Positions 54,482 through 64,000 of a stretch of DNA of 64,000 bases are shown piece by piece. The stretch's first letter is position 1, and each line of letters opens with the position of its first letter. The notes under the pieces were generated by a model. That model was not told the DNA's origin. It saw only the letters and a list, made by a program, of their open reading frames with translations, and made no database searches. The stretch comes from Plantago major. Its lineage: Eukaryota > Streptophyta > Magnoliopsida > Lamiales > Plantaginaceae. The position numbers and the translations under genes are program-made. The stretch is from contig CM048842.1 in the NCBI GenBank assembly GCA_026545765.1, positions 39,193,431-39,257,430 on the forward strand, read 5' to 3'.

Positions 54482-57400
54482 ATGGCTCCCAAACGTGCTT
54501 CTACTCGAAATCTGCTACTACATCCGATGCTGAAAGCAAAGCAAGCGAGGTGCTAGTTATAACAAACAATCGATTGATTGGAGAGTTCAATCCCAATCAT
54601 TGGACTTCAAATCACAGGATAATTTAGGGTGGTGCCATGATTAAGGAGTACCTCACGGCTTCAATAGAAAACCAGACTGACAAGAAGTTGGTACTTGATA
54701 TGCTTGAAAAGGCACAAATCAAGGGCTTTCTATCTGCTCTTCCCAGTGGAGTTTCTTCACTGGATGTCCTGGAGTTTTACAACAACTCCACAATTATTTC
54801 CAAAGTCTCTGAAGAAACTGAGACAGTGTCTATCAAGACAAAAGTCCAAGGACAAGAAATCCTGTTGGACGAAATAACTTTCTGTGAGCTGTTTGAACTT
54901 GAAAATCTTGGAAAGGATTTTGAAATTGACACCAAGGATGAAGATCTCCTTGAAGGTGTGAAGCAACTATAAAGTGATGTGTGTGATCTTGACAAACCAG
55001 ACACACCCATTGACTTTAAGCTTGCTGACATAAGGACCAGACATCTTTTAGTCCACTGGGATGTGTTGGCATGTATCCTTCACAGATTCTTTGAATATCT
55101 ACAAGGTGGTGCTGACCAGATAAGCCAAGAACGCTGGATGATGATGTTCTTGTTGAGTCAACAAGACAAAAGGCTGGAAAACCCTTTTAATTGGGGGAAG
55201 TCAAGGCTTTGAGCCTAAAATCGTTAAAGGCCTTGCTGAGCCAAAAGCCACAGTAAGCTATGGACTGAAAATATGCTACTTACTGGAATGCCTTGGCATT
55301 GAGCTCAGAGAGACGGCAGAAATTGCCAATATTAACCTACTCTACAAATATGAGTATACAAACATGATGAAAAAGGTTATTACATCTCAGAAAGGTTCCA
55401 AGAAACGAAAGACTGATGAGATATCTGAGGGTTCCGTTGCGACCAAAAAGCGCAGAACTTCACAAAAGAAGTCTGCTGAATCTCAGATATCTGCCGCCAC
55501 TGCAGAGAACTCATAAATACAGATGAACCCATCAATGCTGATGAGCTTATCAATGCTGATAAAAGCAGTGAGAAACTTCAAACTCTCTCTGCAGAAGCAG
55601 CAGGGATTGTTGATAACTCTGTTCCAGATTTCGATGACGAATCAGACAAGGAGAAGATCCCAGCCCCCAAGGTTGCTGAAAAAGTAACCAAGGCAAAGGG
55701 AAAGAGAAACAAAAGGTCCAAGGTTGCTGAGAAAGCAACTAGCTCAAAGGTTGTTGAGCAAGCACCTATAGCAAAGGTTGTTGGTGCCAACACACCATCA
55801 GGGAAAGTCACGTAAAACAACTTCAAGAAGCCCTGATGAGTGGTGACCTAGTGTTGGTAGACGCTGATGTCAACACCACACTTAAAAATCTGGAAGAGCT
55901 CTCAAATGCTCAAACTTCTGCTTCCAGACAACCACAACAACCACAACCACAACAGCCACAAGTGGTTGATGAAATGGTCAATGAACTCCATTTCGACATA
56001 CCAGCAATGCAATATGCTGAAGAAAATCCTGCAAATGAGAAGGTTCCCCAACTCCTAGAGAGGGATCAAACTGAGACATCTGCTCAGATTGATCAACCAG
56101 GGGAGGCAACTGAGTTGCACACTCAGGAAAGGTCTGAAGTACCTGAAAATTCAAACAAAGAAGCTGAAATGGAACAACAAGACCAAGGCATAAAAGGGTC
56201 ACAAGTTCCAGAGACCAATCAACCTGACATTGCTCAGGTAGCTGAATGGTTTAAAACTTTACTTATGATACTTTTGTGTCTGTTGATCTTGTTATTTAAT
56301 GAAATTTCTTTGTTACAGGCTGAATTAGAAACTCAAGAACAAGAGAAAGCTGGAAAGCTTGCCTCAGAATCTGAGAAAGAGGCTTCCATAGCCTCACCAC
56401 TTAAGGAACAGGAGCCTGTCTCGCAGGTAGAAGAAAGTTCCTTAAGATATAGCATCTCAGATATATGCTTTATACTTATGAATAATACTAAAGTGTTTGT
56501 TTCTAATAGGCTCCAACTGAGAAGGAAAATGATGAGGCTGAAAAGCCTAACTCGTCAGAGAATCAACCAGAGACTTACAAAGTCTCTGAGGAACAAGTAT
56601 CTGAGCCTTCTATAGAGAAGGTATTTATCTCATATATCCATATTCTTCATAATAATACTTTGATCATTTTTCCAAATACTTAACACTTTCTACTCATAGG
56701 CTCAAACAGAAGTAGAAGTTGCTGGGGAATTGCCCACTCAATGCCCTCAACCAATGGAAATTGATGAGGCCACCAAAACTTCATCACCAGAGAGAATACC
56801 AAAAACTGTACAAGTTTCTGAGAGACAAGTATCTGAGCCTCCTACTGTGGAGGTAAATGACCTCTCAGATATCAAGTTGTCTAAGTGTTTCTCTCCTGAC
56901 AAATTTCTAAGTGTTATGTTTTTTAATCTCAGGCTCAAAAAGAAAGAGAGGATGCTGAGAATCAGACTACCAAGTCTCCTTCTCACACCAAGATATCTGA
57001 GGCAGCTGAAACCTCTTTAGTCCAACCTTCTGAGCCTGTTGCTGTTGCACAGGTAACACAGATACTTGACTACTCTAAAACCTAGATATCTACTAAATAT
57101 TTTGAAACTAAATCAAAACTCTCTCTTTCAGGCTCAAGCTAGTGCCTTAGTGGTCCCTGAAGATTTGAACAAGGACCTACTTCCATTCTTCAAAGCTCAT
57201 ACTCTGCTAAAACATCTAAAGTGTTTCAAGAAATGGCAGAAACTCAGATGCTCTGATCTGTTTGAAATCACAAGGGTCACAGATCACCCTACCAGAAGAG
57301 CAAGAGCATTTGACTTGGAGAATTATGTGCATGCAATGTTTCCAACTGAGCAATATGCATTTGCCACGTTGATGAAGAAGAACTTCATAAAGGAAGTAGC

Positions 57401-58663
57401 ACACAAGCTTATTGAAACCTTTGAAAAGGCAGATGGTCAGAACAGAATACAGATGGCATTCAAGCCTATTTTTCCCCAGACTCTACAGTTCATACCCTCT
57501 AAACAAGAGGAGGTAAATGGGCAAATGGTCACTATTCCAGAAGTGATCAATCTGGTCTCTGAAGATGAAGAAGAGAAGGAGACTGATGAGAATGACTATG
57601 AAGACTCTCCATCTGACCATCACAAGGATGAGGATGATAAGAAGGATGATGATGATGCCCCTGCACCAGGGACAGGAGGGATTACATAGAGGAAGAGTGC
57701 CTCAGTTGCTGAAAAGCACACTGAGAGGACATCACAAATATCCCCTCCTCCATCTCCTAGAAATCTACACATCCATCTTCCCAACAACAAAAGGACACTA
57801 TTGAAAAAGTAGTTGAGCACTCTGAGGAAACAACTCAGAAGATATTGAACACACAAACCAGAGCTGCTCAACTCAAACAACTGTTGGAAGAAGAACAACA
57901 GCTCCACCTTCAACTGGAAGAAGAGCTAGCTAAATCCAGAGATAAGCTTAATCAACTTCAAGATCAATACTTACAAGAAATGGTAGCTTACTCTGAGGTA
58001 AAAGAGCTCCAGGATGTTGTAAATGCCATTGCTAAGGAACTAGATACTGAAGAAGTATCTGAAGAAAAGCATGATGCTAAGGCTGCATCACCATCAAAAG
58101 ATATACCATCCTCCTCTCTGAAAAAGAAGCCCATCTTTGAGATGGTTGCTGGACTAGAAAATCTTGAAAATGTCCAAGAGGATGAAGATCAGTGGGCTGA
58201 TGACTCAGATGATGAAGAAGACAAGACTTTGGCAGAACACCGCAATGAACACTTAGCAGTTTCTCATCTGAAAAGGAAGCTAATTGCTCCTGAAGTTTTC
58301 AAAAAACTGCCAAATGTCCACTCCCAAGAATACATGAATAGATACTAAGTTTTGGCACATATTAAAAAGGACTTGTCTTCACAAAACAAAGACGTAATTG
58401 CCTCCGTTCCCTCAGATATGAAGAAATTCACTGAGCTCATCACTCAGAGAACAACCAGTATGGTTATTGCTCAGAAGGATCTGGGAATGGTAAGGGACGA
58501 TGATGTGTCATTAGCTGAAAAAGCTTTCCATGAGGCAAGTTACACTGCTGGAAAAACAAATGCTATACTAGGCCCATTGGCAGAGCTCACTGATAAGGAC
58601 AATGGACTTATCAAACAAAATTAGGAGCTCAAGGCTAAACTTCAGAGGTTGGTTACTGCATAC
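54482..58663 (+). pseudogene. Copia-1 ORF3 (additional ORF), five introns, truncated by Copia-4
   Basis: The ATG is at 54482 (MAPKRAST), with a frameshift soon after. The main frame is recognisable from MIKEYLTASIENQTDKK (54637), then LDVLEFYNNST, SQERWMMMFLL and FNWGKS. There is a deletion before YGLKICYLLECLG and an Ala/Lys-rich region. Five phase-0 introns lie at 56238-56318, 56427-56509, 56621-56699, 56853-56932 and 57053-57131. A conserved part follows (FFKAHTLLKHLKCFKKWQKL, ENYVHAMFPTEQY), an Asp-rich stretch (near 57560-57680), a coiled coil (57850-58060) and the region ending ELTDKDNGLIKQN. It is cut at 58663 by Copia-4. Stops are seen near 54619, 54970, 57689, 58346 and 58622. Confidence 0.8.
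56238..57131 (+). other. Cluster of five short phase-0 introns in Copia-1 ORF3
   Basis: Introns of 81, 83, 79, 80 and 79 nt separate exons of 108, 111, 153 and 120 nt, every one a multiple of three. Every exon begins GCT, and three begin GCTCAA. Donors are CAG|GTAGCT, CAG|GTAGAA, AAG|GTATTT, GAG|GTAAAT and CAG|GTAACA; acceptors are ACAG, ATAG, ATAG, TCAG and TCAG before GCT. Reading straight through introns d and e meets in-frame stops, while splicing keeps the frame. Confidence 0.78.
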
Positions 58664-60086
58664 TGTTAGGAATATATGTTAGTATTTTGATCACTCATCA
58701 CATGTTCTTAGCCAGAAAGGTGATTAAGTGCTCTTGGTTCACTTGAACATTGTAAAAGAGGAAATCACTGAGTATGATTAGTCTAGTAAATCTTGTATTA
58801 GGATTATAGGTCTCTGAGTGTAATTTTGTCTTTCAAGAAGACCATGATGATCAATCCTAGCAATGGAGCTTTTCTGAAGATTAGAAGACTGAAGATTGCA
58901 CAAGGTTTATGAAGACACAAAGTTTTAGTCTAACTCAGAAAGACTATGTCCTTAATCCCTTCTTAAGTACATTAACTTACTTTGAAAATATGATTCTGGA
59001 CATATGACATCATGAGTATGGAGCATGCAAGCCATCAGAAAGGCTCATGTATCCGTTGAGACTAAAGGACAATGAACAGTACTATGCATTAAATGCATGG
59101 CGGAAATCTTGCAAAAGCAAGTCCTCTCTGAAACAAGAGATAGTGACTTCTGAGTACATAGTTCAAGATATAAACGGATATAATTTGATAGAGAGCACAA
59201 CAGATACAATTCAAACGCCTCTCAAATTTATCTATATATATCACACACTTAGATGCTTGAAGAACATACCTTAGAACGCTCTATCTTGCAAACTTACCAT
59301 CAAGCAAAGTATTCTCTCAAGCACTCTACTACCCTTTCTGAAAGCTTTCTGTTGCTTGAAGAATCACTAGTAGTTCTAAGTTGTCCTGAACCTTAATAAG
59401 AGATTGTTATTCGTGAAAGAGTTGAACTATCAGATACCCTTTCTGAAGCTCATTCTCCAGAACGGACACCAATTACTTGGGTCAGTAAAGAGCAGACTGG
59501 CATCCACTAAACAAGTGTATTAAGTAGTCTTGTTCTATTAGGCTCTCTGAAAACATAACTGAAAATTTATACGAGAAGCCTCTCTGACAAACCTTATAAC
59601 CAACACCATCAAGGCGTGGAGTAGAGGAAGTACTTGATTTGGGAAATCAGGGAATAACTCCAAGGTTATCTGAGTAGAGGAAGTACTTAGCTCTAGGAGC
59701 TGGGGAATAACTCAGGGGGAACATTTGGTTGGGAACCATTTGTTTAGGAATCTTAGAATAGGATTATTGTAAGGTGAACTCAATTATCTGTTCTAGTGAA
59801 TTCTAGGTCTCAGAAAGACCGAAGTGGATTAGTTGGAGGATTACGCCACCTCCAGATATCACTATACTTGCTGTGTTATTTACCTTTCTGTATTTACATT
59901 TCAGCAAAGCGCACACACACTTATTTATTGTTTCTGCACTTACCTATCTTAAAGTCTTCTGCGCTCTGAATTTAAGTATAAAAAACCCCCAGGTTTCTGA
60001 GAAACTGTGTTTATCGACAAAAGTTTTAAAAGACTATTCACCCTCCCCCCCTCTAGTCTTTTACTTTGCCGTTATCTGGACCAACA
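58664..60086 (+). repeat. Copia-4 5' LTR (1423 bp)
   Basis: It aligns along its whole length with the reverse complements of 24252-25674 and 38283-39704. TATATATA at 59233-59240 is its candidate promoter box. It ends CCAACA before the PBS. Confidence 0.93.
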
Positions 60087-60088
60087 AG

Positions 60089-60100
60089 TGGTATCAGAGC
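60089..60100 (+). other. Primer-binding site of Copia-4
   Basis: TGGTATCAGAGC is two bases after the LTR end, the same initiator-tRNA-Met site as in the other elements. Confidence 0.92.
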
Positions 60101-60203
60101 AGGAGGTTCACAAGCCTTCTGCACTGAACCTAGATCCCCAGATAGGTGAAGGAACTTTGTCCCTTTCTGAGGACAATATAATTTGTGTGTTAAGTGTGCA
60201 AGT

Positions 60204-61540
60204 ATGTCTCTGAGTGATGCTCCCGTTCTAAAGCCAGAAAACTACGAGAAATGGAAGAACAACATGATGCTCCATCTAGAGGCCATTAGTGATGAGATGA
60301 TCTATGTCATCAATGAAGGGCCTATCAAAATCAGACAACTCAAACAAATTACTGAGGTATCTGATGGAAGAAAAGACTCAGACAAGGAAGATGGAAGCGA
60401 GGACATGGCTGCTAGTGATAGTGGTCATGTTGCTCGTGGAAGCATTATATATGAAGACAAGCCTAGAGAGCTCTGGACATCTGAAGATGCCAAGAGACAC
60501 AGATTGGATGGCCAAGCTCGTAATATAATCATCAGATCGACACCTGAGCACATCTGATTATAAAGCGTAGGGTGCTAAAGCGGCGAAAGTTTCACGGCAA
60601 TTGATTGAAGAAATCATGCGAACAGAGAAAACCAAAGAAAACAAGTTGAAGTTCTTAAATTGAAGTTCCAAAACTTCAAACAAGGTCCCAGAAACTCTGG
60701 AAGAACTTGATTTCAGATTTACTACACTTATGAGTGATATGGCTGCACTTGGTGAAAGCAATAGATAGTCTCAGACAGAAAAGATTAAGACTATTGTCAG
60801 AAGTCTCAATCACAACTGGGAACACACTAAGTTCTTTTATTTCAATCAAGGGATGCCAAATATTACTCCAGTAGAGCTCTTCTCTCATCTTGCTACTGTA
60901 GACTATGAGACAACTTAGAGAGAACAAACAGCTGAAAAGTTGCAAAGTGTTGCTCTAGTTTCTCAAGGCACTTCTGAAAAGAAGGATACCAAAGAAGCAT
61001 CTGAAGAAAATGCTCTTGCAGTAAGACACATGAAGAAATTTGTGAGTCAAGAGATTGAGAGAAGAAAAGCAAAAGAAAAGCTGAAAAAGCATCTTGGCCC
61101 AAACTATCATCAGTACAAGAACATACAAGTGAACAACTCTCTGAACACCCCCATTCAGAAAGGTGTTAGTACTGAAGCTGCAAAAATAGGAAATGATATC
61201 TGCTTCTATTGTCAAAAGCCTGGTCACTTCAAGAGAGATTGTCCTGCTTTAAACAAGCTCAAGACAGGTGACAAGAAGGACAGAAGAAATTTCAAGAGAA
61301 ATCAAAGGGCCTTACTGACTGAAGAAAGGAAGAAGATTCAAATTCAACTTGATGCTCTAGACTTTGAGATAGATTCTGAAGATGGAGATTCAGATGACTC
61401 AAACCTACCATCACCAAAATTGTGTGGAATCACCCACATGTAATTGATTTCGGCCTGAAGAAGAAAGAAATGTGTGGAGTTGCTGAGATTGCTGGTCCAG
61501 ACATCTCCAACATTGAAATATGTCTTATGGCTGATGAGAA
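60204..61540 (+). pseudogene. Copia-4 gag with C-terminal deletion
   Basis: The ATG at 60204 opens MSLSDAPVLKPENYEKW. The frame breaks near 60555 (small indels through 60690), has TAG near 60768 and 60916, and then runs through the CCHC knuckle CFYCQKPGHFKRDC (61201-61242). After ICLMADE (near 61535) it jumps straight to the protease sequence NASWTKAQW, so the roughly 1.1-kb gag tail with the coiled coil and Cys/His cluster seen in Copia-1, -2 and -3 is deleted. Confidence 0.87.
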
Positions 61541-64000
61541 CGCCTCTTGGACTAAGGCTCAATGGCTATTTGATAGTGGATGCGGAAAGCACATGACAGG
61601 AGACAAAGCAAATCCGGTCAATTACAAAGCTTGCAACAATGGACGGACATCGAGTTCTTTGAGGAGAATTAAATCCCTCTCTGGGATTTGGCAACATCAA
61701 ATTAGGATCATTAACTATCACTGACGTATTACATGTTAAGGGTTTGAAATATAATCTATTTAGCATGAGCCAGTTTTGCGAATGAGTTCTTGTGAAATTC
61801 AAAGCAAAGTATTGCAAACTTATTGACAATGAGTCAAAGCAGAGTGTCTTGGTTGCTCGGCGGAAAGGCATTCTTTATGTTGCTGACTGGGCATCTGCCA
61901 CAACTGAAGAATGTCTCATGGTGAGTCAATCAGGTCACATGGAAAAACCGTTATGGCACAAAAGAATGAGTCACTTGAATTTCAAAACTCTGAACAAACT
62001 TGCCAAGAAAGAGTTAGTGGTTGGCCTTCCCAAAACATCTTTCAGAAAGGATGGTATCTGTTCCACCTGTCAAATGGGGAAACAATCTAAGATCTCTTTC
62101 AAGTCCAAAATCAGACACTCTAGTGTTAGACCACTGCAACTATTACACATGGATCTTTTTGAATCATCTGTAACTAGTTATGCAGGAAAGAAGTATGGTC
62201 TTGTTGTTGTAGATGACTTCTCAAGATTCACTTGGGTTATCTTTCTGATGCTAGGGTGGAGATACCAAACTTGCTGAATAAGCTTGAAGTCATGAAAAAG
62301 GACAAGGTATCTGCAATCAGAACAGACCATGGTACTGAGTTTGTCAACCAGTACATAAAGGAGTTTTGTACCAACAAAGGTATACAACACCAACTTTCCT
62401 CTGTAAGAACACCACAACAAAATGGTGTTGCAAAAAGGAAAAATAGAACACTTAAAGAAGCAGCAAGGACAATGCTAGCTGACACTGAGATAAGTGAAGT
62501 TTATTGGGTTGAAGCTGTAAACACAGCATGCTACACTCAGAACAGATGTTTGATAAACAAACACCATGACAAGACCCCTTATGAACTCTTGGTTGGTAGT
62601 CCCCCTAATATCAATCATCTAAAAAAGTATTTGGTTGTAGATGTTTTGTTCTTAACAATGGAAAAGAGTATCTAAGAACATTTCAACCAAAGGCAGATGA
62701 AGGTGTGTTTCTTGGTTATTCTATGAATAGCAAAGCTTACAACAAAAGAACAAAGAAGATTGAAGAATCAGTCCATGTTGTATTCTATGAAGGAAGCAAG
62801 AAAACACCCCTTGCTGATGAACTCTAAGAAAGGTTCAAGGAACTAATGATAAAGGATTCTGAAAAGGAACTCTCAGAAAGGAAAAACATCATTGTGGAAA
62901 GAGAGGATGAATCTGACGAAGAAAAGCATGAAATGCCTAGTAACAACCAGATGATTCTCAGACATGATGAAGAATTTCCTATGAGAATTCCAGAAATGGA
63001 AAATGAAGATGTTCATCAGAGAGCTAACTCTGGAAATGACCTCTCTGACAGGCATGTCCCAGAAAGCTCTCACACTGAGCAAGTGTCAGACATTCACCGC
63101 CCTTCTGAGGTGCAAAATGTCACAGATACTGAAGAAGTATCAAGTCATAATGATTCACATTTATCACATAGATGTTGACCCTACTAGCCCTAAACCCATG
63201 ATGAGATGGATCAAGGATCATCCTGCAAAAGACGTGATTGGACCAATCAATCAAGGTGTTAGGACTAGGAAAGCAATAGCTGAAAATGCTAACTCTCTCT
63301 TTGGATGTTTTATCTCAAACATCGAACCAAAAACTATAGAAGAAGCATTAAGAGACCAAGACTGGATCTCAGCAATGCAAGAAGAGTTGGATCAGTTTGA
63401 GAGAAACAAAGTCTGGAAACTAGTTCCATTTGTAGAAGGAATATCTGTGATTGGAACTAAGTGGGTTTTCAGAAATAAGATGAATGAATCTGGTGAAATA
63501 ACCAGAAACAAAGCAAGGTTGGTTGCCAAGGGATGCACCCAGACTAAAGGTTTAGATTTTGATGAGTCATATGCACCAGTTGCCAGATTGGATGCAATAA
63601 GACTCTTTCTGGCCTTTGCAGCTCATAAAGACTTTAAAGTTTATCAGATGGATGTCAAGAGTGCATTCTTAAATGGTGAACTTGCTGAGGAAGTCTATGT
63701 TGAACAACCACCTGGCTTGGAAGTTTCCTCAGAAAGTAGAATGGTCTATAAGCTACAGAAAGCTCTTTATGGACTGAAACAGGCTCCAAGAGCATGGTAT
63801 GACACTTTGGATAAATACCTTCTGGAAAGTGGTTTCAAGAAAGGTGAAGTTGATAAAACTTTATTTACTTTAAACCATGATGGGAAACTACTCTTAGTTC
63901 AAGTATATGTTGATGACATCATATTTGGATCTAAGGACAAGCAACTTTGTGATGACTTTGCAAATCTCATGAAAAGTAAGTTCGAGATGAGCATGATGGG
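61541..64000 (+). pseudogene. Copia-4 pol, 5' part (protease, integrase, RT), cut by window end
   Basis: Protease LFDSGCGKHMTGD lies near 61570, with frameshifts at about 61640-61790. Pre-integrase and integrase follow (HKRMSHLNFK, LHMDLFES, TDHGTEF, QQNGVAKRKNR with Lys where the catalytic Glu is expected). There is a short deletion after VIFL near 62245, a frameshift near 62620, a stop near 62825 and a frameshift at 63170. From about 63178 the RT frame is open to the end of the window ([44 protein letters not shown]). Confidence 0.9.

Larger units (their letters stand above)
13138..64000 (+). mobile_element. Copia-1: outermost ORF3-bearing Ty1/copia element (host of the nest)
   Basis: Copia-1 starts at 13138 (CGTTAGGAATATCTG, first base T changed to C) and continues past the right edge. 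Its 5' LTR is 13138-13249, 15208-16681 and 46615-46673, interrupted by two later insertions. Its PBS is at 46676, gag-pol at 46792-53703, and ORF3 at 54482-58663, where Copia-4 interrupts it. The remaining ORF3, polypurine tract and 3' LTR must lie to the right. It is the oldest member by nesting and the most damaged, with many frameshifts and internal duplications. The flank TTAAT (13133-13137) is the expected left target duplication; the right copy is not in the window. Confidence 0.85.
58664..64000 (+). mobile_element. Copia-4: B-type ORF3-bearing copia element, right part outside the window
   Basis: The 5' LTR (58664-60086) starts TGTTAGGAATATATG directly after Copia-1 ORF3 sequence (LVTAY), and the candidate left target duplication is CATAC (58659-58663). 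PBS, gag and pol follow in the + direction, and RT is still open at base 64000. It belongs with Copia-3 (LTR of 1423 bp, near-identical gag and pol). Internal deletions make it non-autonomous. Confidence 0.9.

Overview
This window is plant nuclear DNA, almost certainly from a eudicot. The evidence is spliced plant genes (a phloem-protein-2/Nictaba pair), a FAR1-type Mutator transposase, a Stowaway-like MITE end, and long Ty1/copia retrotransposons primed by initiator-tRNA-Met. It is AT-rich and mostly repetitive. I cannot name the species.

Layout. 1-1919 is the 3' part of a decayed copia element (RT, RNase H, short 3' LTR). 1920-4850 is non-coding, with a MITE end, a 21-bp tandem repeat and degenerate direct repeats. 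4851-7155 holds two tandem minus-strand PP2 lectin genes, one apparently complete with four exons and one lacking 5' exons. 8295-13018 is Mutator-like (MULE) material: a broken, intron-bearing FAR1-type transposase on +, and a Ulp1-protease fragment converging on it from -. The whole FAR1 locus is full of an ATTGTCTA/TAGACAAT motif that flips orientation mid-gene.

13138 to the right edge is one nested nest of related copia elements, which I number Copia-1 to Copia-4. Copia-1 (+, outermost) inserted into the Ulp1 gene. Its 5' LTR is split by a 1.95-kb solo-LTR-like element (target duplication CACTA) and by Copia-2 (16682-46609, +, duplication AAAAG). Copia-2 is split in its third ORF by Copia-3 (24252-39704, minus strand, duplication GGAAT). 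Copia-1's RT is split by an 835-bp solo LTR (duplication GATAC), and its third ORF by Copia-4 (58664 onward, +, candidate left duplication CATAC), which runs off the window. Adding up the split 5' LTR of Copia-1 gives about 1645 bp, against 1614 and 1625 bp for Copia-2's LTRs, which supports this reconstruction.

Gene content of the nest. Each element has LTR, iMet PBS, a gag-pol frame (long gag with CCHC knuckle and coiled coil, protease, integrase, RT, RNase H), a roughly 0.8-1.1 kb spacer, and then a long extra ORF ('ORF3') before the polypurine tract and 3' LTR. All copies carry stops, frameshifts or deletions; none looks autonomous now.

Most interesting. ORF3 contains a run of short (67-83 nt) phase-0 introns separating short exons that mostly begin GCT/GTT-CAA and often end in a Ser-Glu-Pro motif. 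The introns sit at matching positions in Copia-1 and Copia-3, while in Copia-2 three introns and two exons are missing exactly at splice junctions, as if a spliced RNA had been reverse-transcribed. The pol-ORF3 spacer holds a cluster of small perfect hairpins with a conserved ACGGGTA loop and paired stem changes, plus a TATA-like box about 180-205 bp before the ORF3 ATG. Together these suggest a separately promoted and/or spliced accessory gene in this copia lineage.
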